31,942 nucleotides of DNA from a virus: the IMG/VR virus record IMGVR_UViG_3300011113_000058, positions 1 through 31,942 of that record; one strand, 5' to 3'. Position numbers and translations under genes: made by a program. Shown here in pieces: positions 30,516-31,942 of this stretch (the first letter of the stretch is position 1; every line of letters begins with the position of its first letter). The notes beneath the pieces are model-generated. The model was not told where the DNA came from and did no database searches. It worked only from the letters and a program-made list of their open reading frames with translations.

Positions 30516-31355
30516 ATGATACAAATAACCATAACAAGAGACGAATTATTTTTAATAAAAGAACTTATGCCACAATGGCAAAAGTATGCTGACGGTTTTG
30601 TTTTTATGGTCGATTCTTGTACAGACGGAACATATGAATATTTAATGGACAACAGAAAAACATTTAATATTTTAAATGTTATTCCTAGTGGGATTAATCG
30701 TGATGATCTTACAACAAATATTGAATCCGAAATACGACAGAGATTATATGATGAAGCATTTAAACATGATGGAAATATTCTCTGTCTAGACACTGACGAG
30801 TATTTTGATGGAAATATGAGTAAACAAGATTTAAAAAATCTAATGAATGCTCATAAAGATACACTAATTCACACCAGATGGATACAGTATACAGATAAAA
30901 ATCAAATACGAATAGATGGTCCTTGGGGCCAAAATTTCAAAGACAGAATAGGTAGTTACAGTAAACGAGTTATATTTAAACCGGCGCAAATGCATTCAGA
31001 ACATTTGCCTGTTCCAGAACGGCAAGGAGTAATAAACGTTCCAAACCTATTCATAGCTCATTTGCAGTGGTTATGTAAAAATACTGTTGCAGTAAAACAA
31101 TATTTTTGGAAAATATGTGATCATGTAAATAGAACTAAATTTGGCATTGATACAATACCAGCAAGTGCATATGACGCATCTGTTAATAATTTTAATTGGG
31201 CATATGCTTCTTTTGAGTTTCCATTAAAAATAGATCCTAAAATTTACGATAAGCATGATATTAAAAATAGTTATAAATTTAAATTTATAAAAGAAAATAT
31301 AAAAAAATACAATATTCCTAATTTAAATGATTGGGGTATGAGAATTCATTCATAA
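30516..31355 (+). CDS. Putative GT2/GT92-like glycosyltransferase
   Basis: The 279-residue protein begins with a strand plus LFLIKELMPQW, then VDSCTDGTYEYL (32-43), the D-x-S-x-D-G-T pattern of GT-A family 2-like enzymes, and LDTDEYFD (91-98) as the DxD metal site. A His-rich part follows (MHSEHLPVPE, then LFIAHLQWLCKN), as in GT92/GT2-related proteins. It starts 4 nt after the second GT10 gene; the ATATT before its ATG is not a clear Shine-Dalgarno sequence. Substrate is unknown. Base composition is very AT-rich, like the rest of the cassette. Confidence 0.72.
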   Translation: MIQITITRDELFLIKELMPQWQKYADGFVFMVDSCTDGTYEYLMDNRKTFNILNVIPSGINRDDLTTNIESEIRQRLYDEAFKHDGNILCLDTDEYFDGNMSKQDLKNLMNAHKDTLIHTRWIQYTDKNQIRIDGPWGQNFKDRIGSYSKRVIFKPAQMHSEHLPVPERQGVINVPNLFIAHLQWLCKNTVAVKQYFWKICDHVNRTKFGIDTIPASAYDASVNNFNWAYASFEFPLKIDPKIYDKHDIKNSYKFKFIKENIKKYNIPNLNDWGMRIHS

Positions 31356-31367
31356 AAAAGAGTAAAA

Positions 31368-31942
31368 ATGAAAATTAAAAATTTTAATAAACAATACTTA
31401 AAATATTTGTTCCCACAAAGAACAAGATTAACAACAGAATATAGTCTAACAACAGAATCAGAACAAATTAAAATTGATGAAGCTATAACAATCATGGTTC
31501 AAAAAGATTTTGATATGATTAAAGATTTTTTACCTAAAAAATGCAATAACATTTTAGATATTGGTTGTGGTTTAGCATTAATTGATATATTTTTATACAA
31601 ACATTATGAAAATACTAATATTTATCTTTTAGATAAAACAGAATTAAATACAGAAAAAATTTCTGGTTTTAATAAAGAATATAAATGCTATAATAGTATG
31701 GAGGCAGCAAAAGAAACCTTAATAAACAATGGAGTAAATTTAAATAAAATTAACATGTACGAAACAACAGAGTATAATAATTTATTTAATGTAAAATTTG
31801 ATGTAATTTCTTCATTCTTATCATGTGGTTGGCATTTTCATGTAAATGCTTATATAGATTTAATACATGAAACATTATCATCAAATGGTATTTTAATTTT
31901 AGATATCAGACATAATACAAATCAATTAGAAGCTTTATCTCC
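31368..31942 (+). CDS. SAM-dependent methyltransferase, 3' end cut by window
   Basis: The reading frame is open from ATG 31368 to the last base, giving at least 191 residues. The class I methyltransferase fold is visible: motif I NNILDIGCGLALID (about 60-73), an acidic strand-2 end in IYLLDKTE, motif IV-like FDVISSFLSCGWHFH, and a post-motif strand GILILDIRH. AGTAAAA precedes the ATG, with no strong Shine-Dalgarno sequence. It begins 12 nt after the GT2-like gene, so it likely belongs to the same transcript. It may methylate the glycan made by its neighbours. The C-terminus is not visible. Confidence 0.8.
   Translation, partial: MKIKNFNKQYLKYLFPQRTRLTTEYSLTTESEQIKIDEAITIMVQKDFDMIKDFLPKKCNNILDIGCGLALIDIFLYKHYENTNIYLLDKTELNTEKISGFNKEYKCYNSMEAAKETLINNGVNLNKINMYETTEYNNLFNVKFDVISSFLSCGWHFHVNAYIDLIHETLSSNGILILDIRHNTNQLEALS

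Noticed and set aside
1-31942. tRNA genes, insertion sequences, integrase or attachment sites
   Set aside because: None was recognised by eye; gaps between genes are all under 100 bases and are accounted for by promoters, ribosome sites or terminators. A tRNAscan search would be needed to exclude tRNAs formally.

Overview
This window is a contiguous piece of a T4-like (Straboviridae/Kyanoviridae-type) contractile-tailed phage genome. It is AT-rich, and every supported gene is on the + strand. The family assignment rests on an almost unbroken run of recognisable T4 core proteins in T4 order: gp13, gp14, gp15, gp16, gp17, gp18, gp19, gp20, prohead-core proteins, gp21, gp22 and gp23. The recombination/replication block follows directly: UvsY, UvsW, gp55, gp47, gp46, RNase H, gp45, gp44, gp62 and RegA. 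Having the two blocks back to back is unlike coliphage T4 but resembles marine and other environmental T4-like phages. The short 395-residue sheath and compact gp62 also point outside the enterobacterial clade. Nothing here identifies the host, and no photosynthesis genes or tRNAs were seen.

Layout. 1-4044: 3' part of a giant repetitive fibre/adhesin-like gene built from YadA-type head repeats and 53-residue modules. 4086-4607: an eight-cysteine protein of unknown function under its own late promoter. 4645-16687: neck, terminase, sheath, tube, portal, prohead core, protease, scaffold and major capsid protein, closed by a strong intrinsic terminator. 16766-17263: an additional tail-tube-fold protein. 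17301-23303: UvsY, UvsW, a possible Sm-like protein, the late sigma factor gp55, and the Mre11/Rad50-like gp47/gp46 pair. 23300-28177: an unknown gene, RNase H, a small basic protein, an FkbM methyltransferase inserted just before the sliding clamp, then the clamp, the clamp loader and RegA. 28180-31942: a sugar-modification cassette with a DxD glycosyltransferase, two GT10-like paralogues, a GT2/GT92-like glycosyltransferase and a SAM methyltransferase cut by the window end.

Regulation. TATAAATA boxes, the classical gp55-dependent late promoter, sit in the short gaps before the Cys-rich gene, gp13, gp18, gp22 and gp23, with GATAAATA variants before gp16 and the tube-fold gene. A further TATAAATA lies upstream of the gp55 gene itself. 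They fall into two classes: boxes followed by a leader with a good Shine-Dalgarno sequence (Cys-rich, gp18, gp22, gp23), and boxes only 5-7 nt from the ATG with no Shine-Dalgarno (gp13, gp16, tube-fold protein). The second class predicts leaderless late mRNAs. Sigma70-like promoters directly abutting uvsY and the RNase H gene show the same geometry. The same TTGACT-N16-TATAAT arrangement recurs inside the first GT10 gene.

The most novel material is the modular fibre with its cysteine-rich neighbour, the predicted leaderless promoters, the unrecognised gene between the protease and scaffold genes, and the glycan/methyl cassette. Both capsid-assembly genes gp22 and gp23 also use CTA leucine codons heavily, unlike many of their neighbours.
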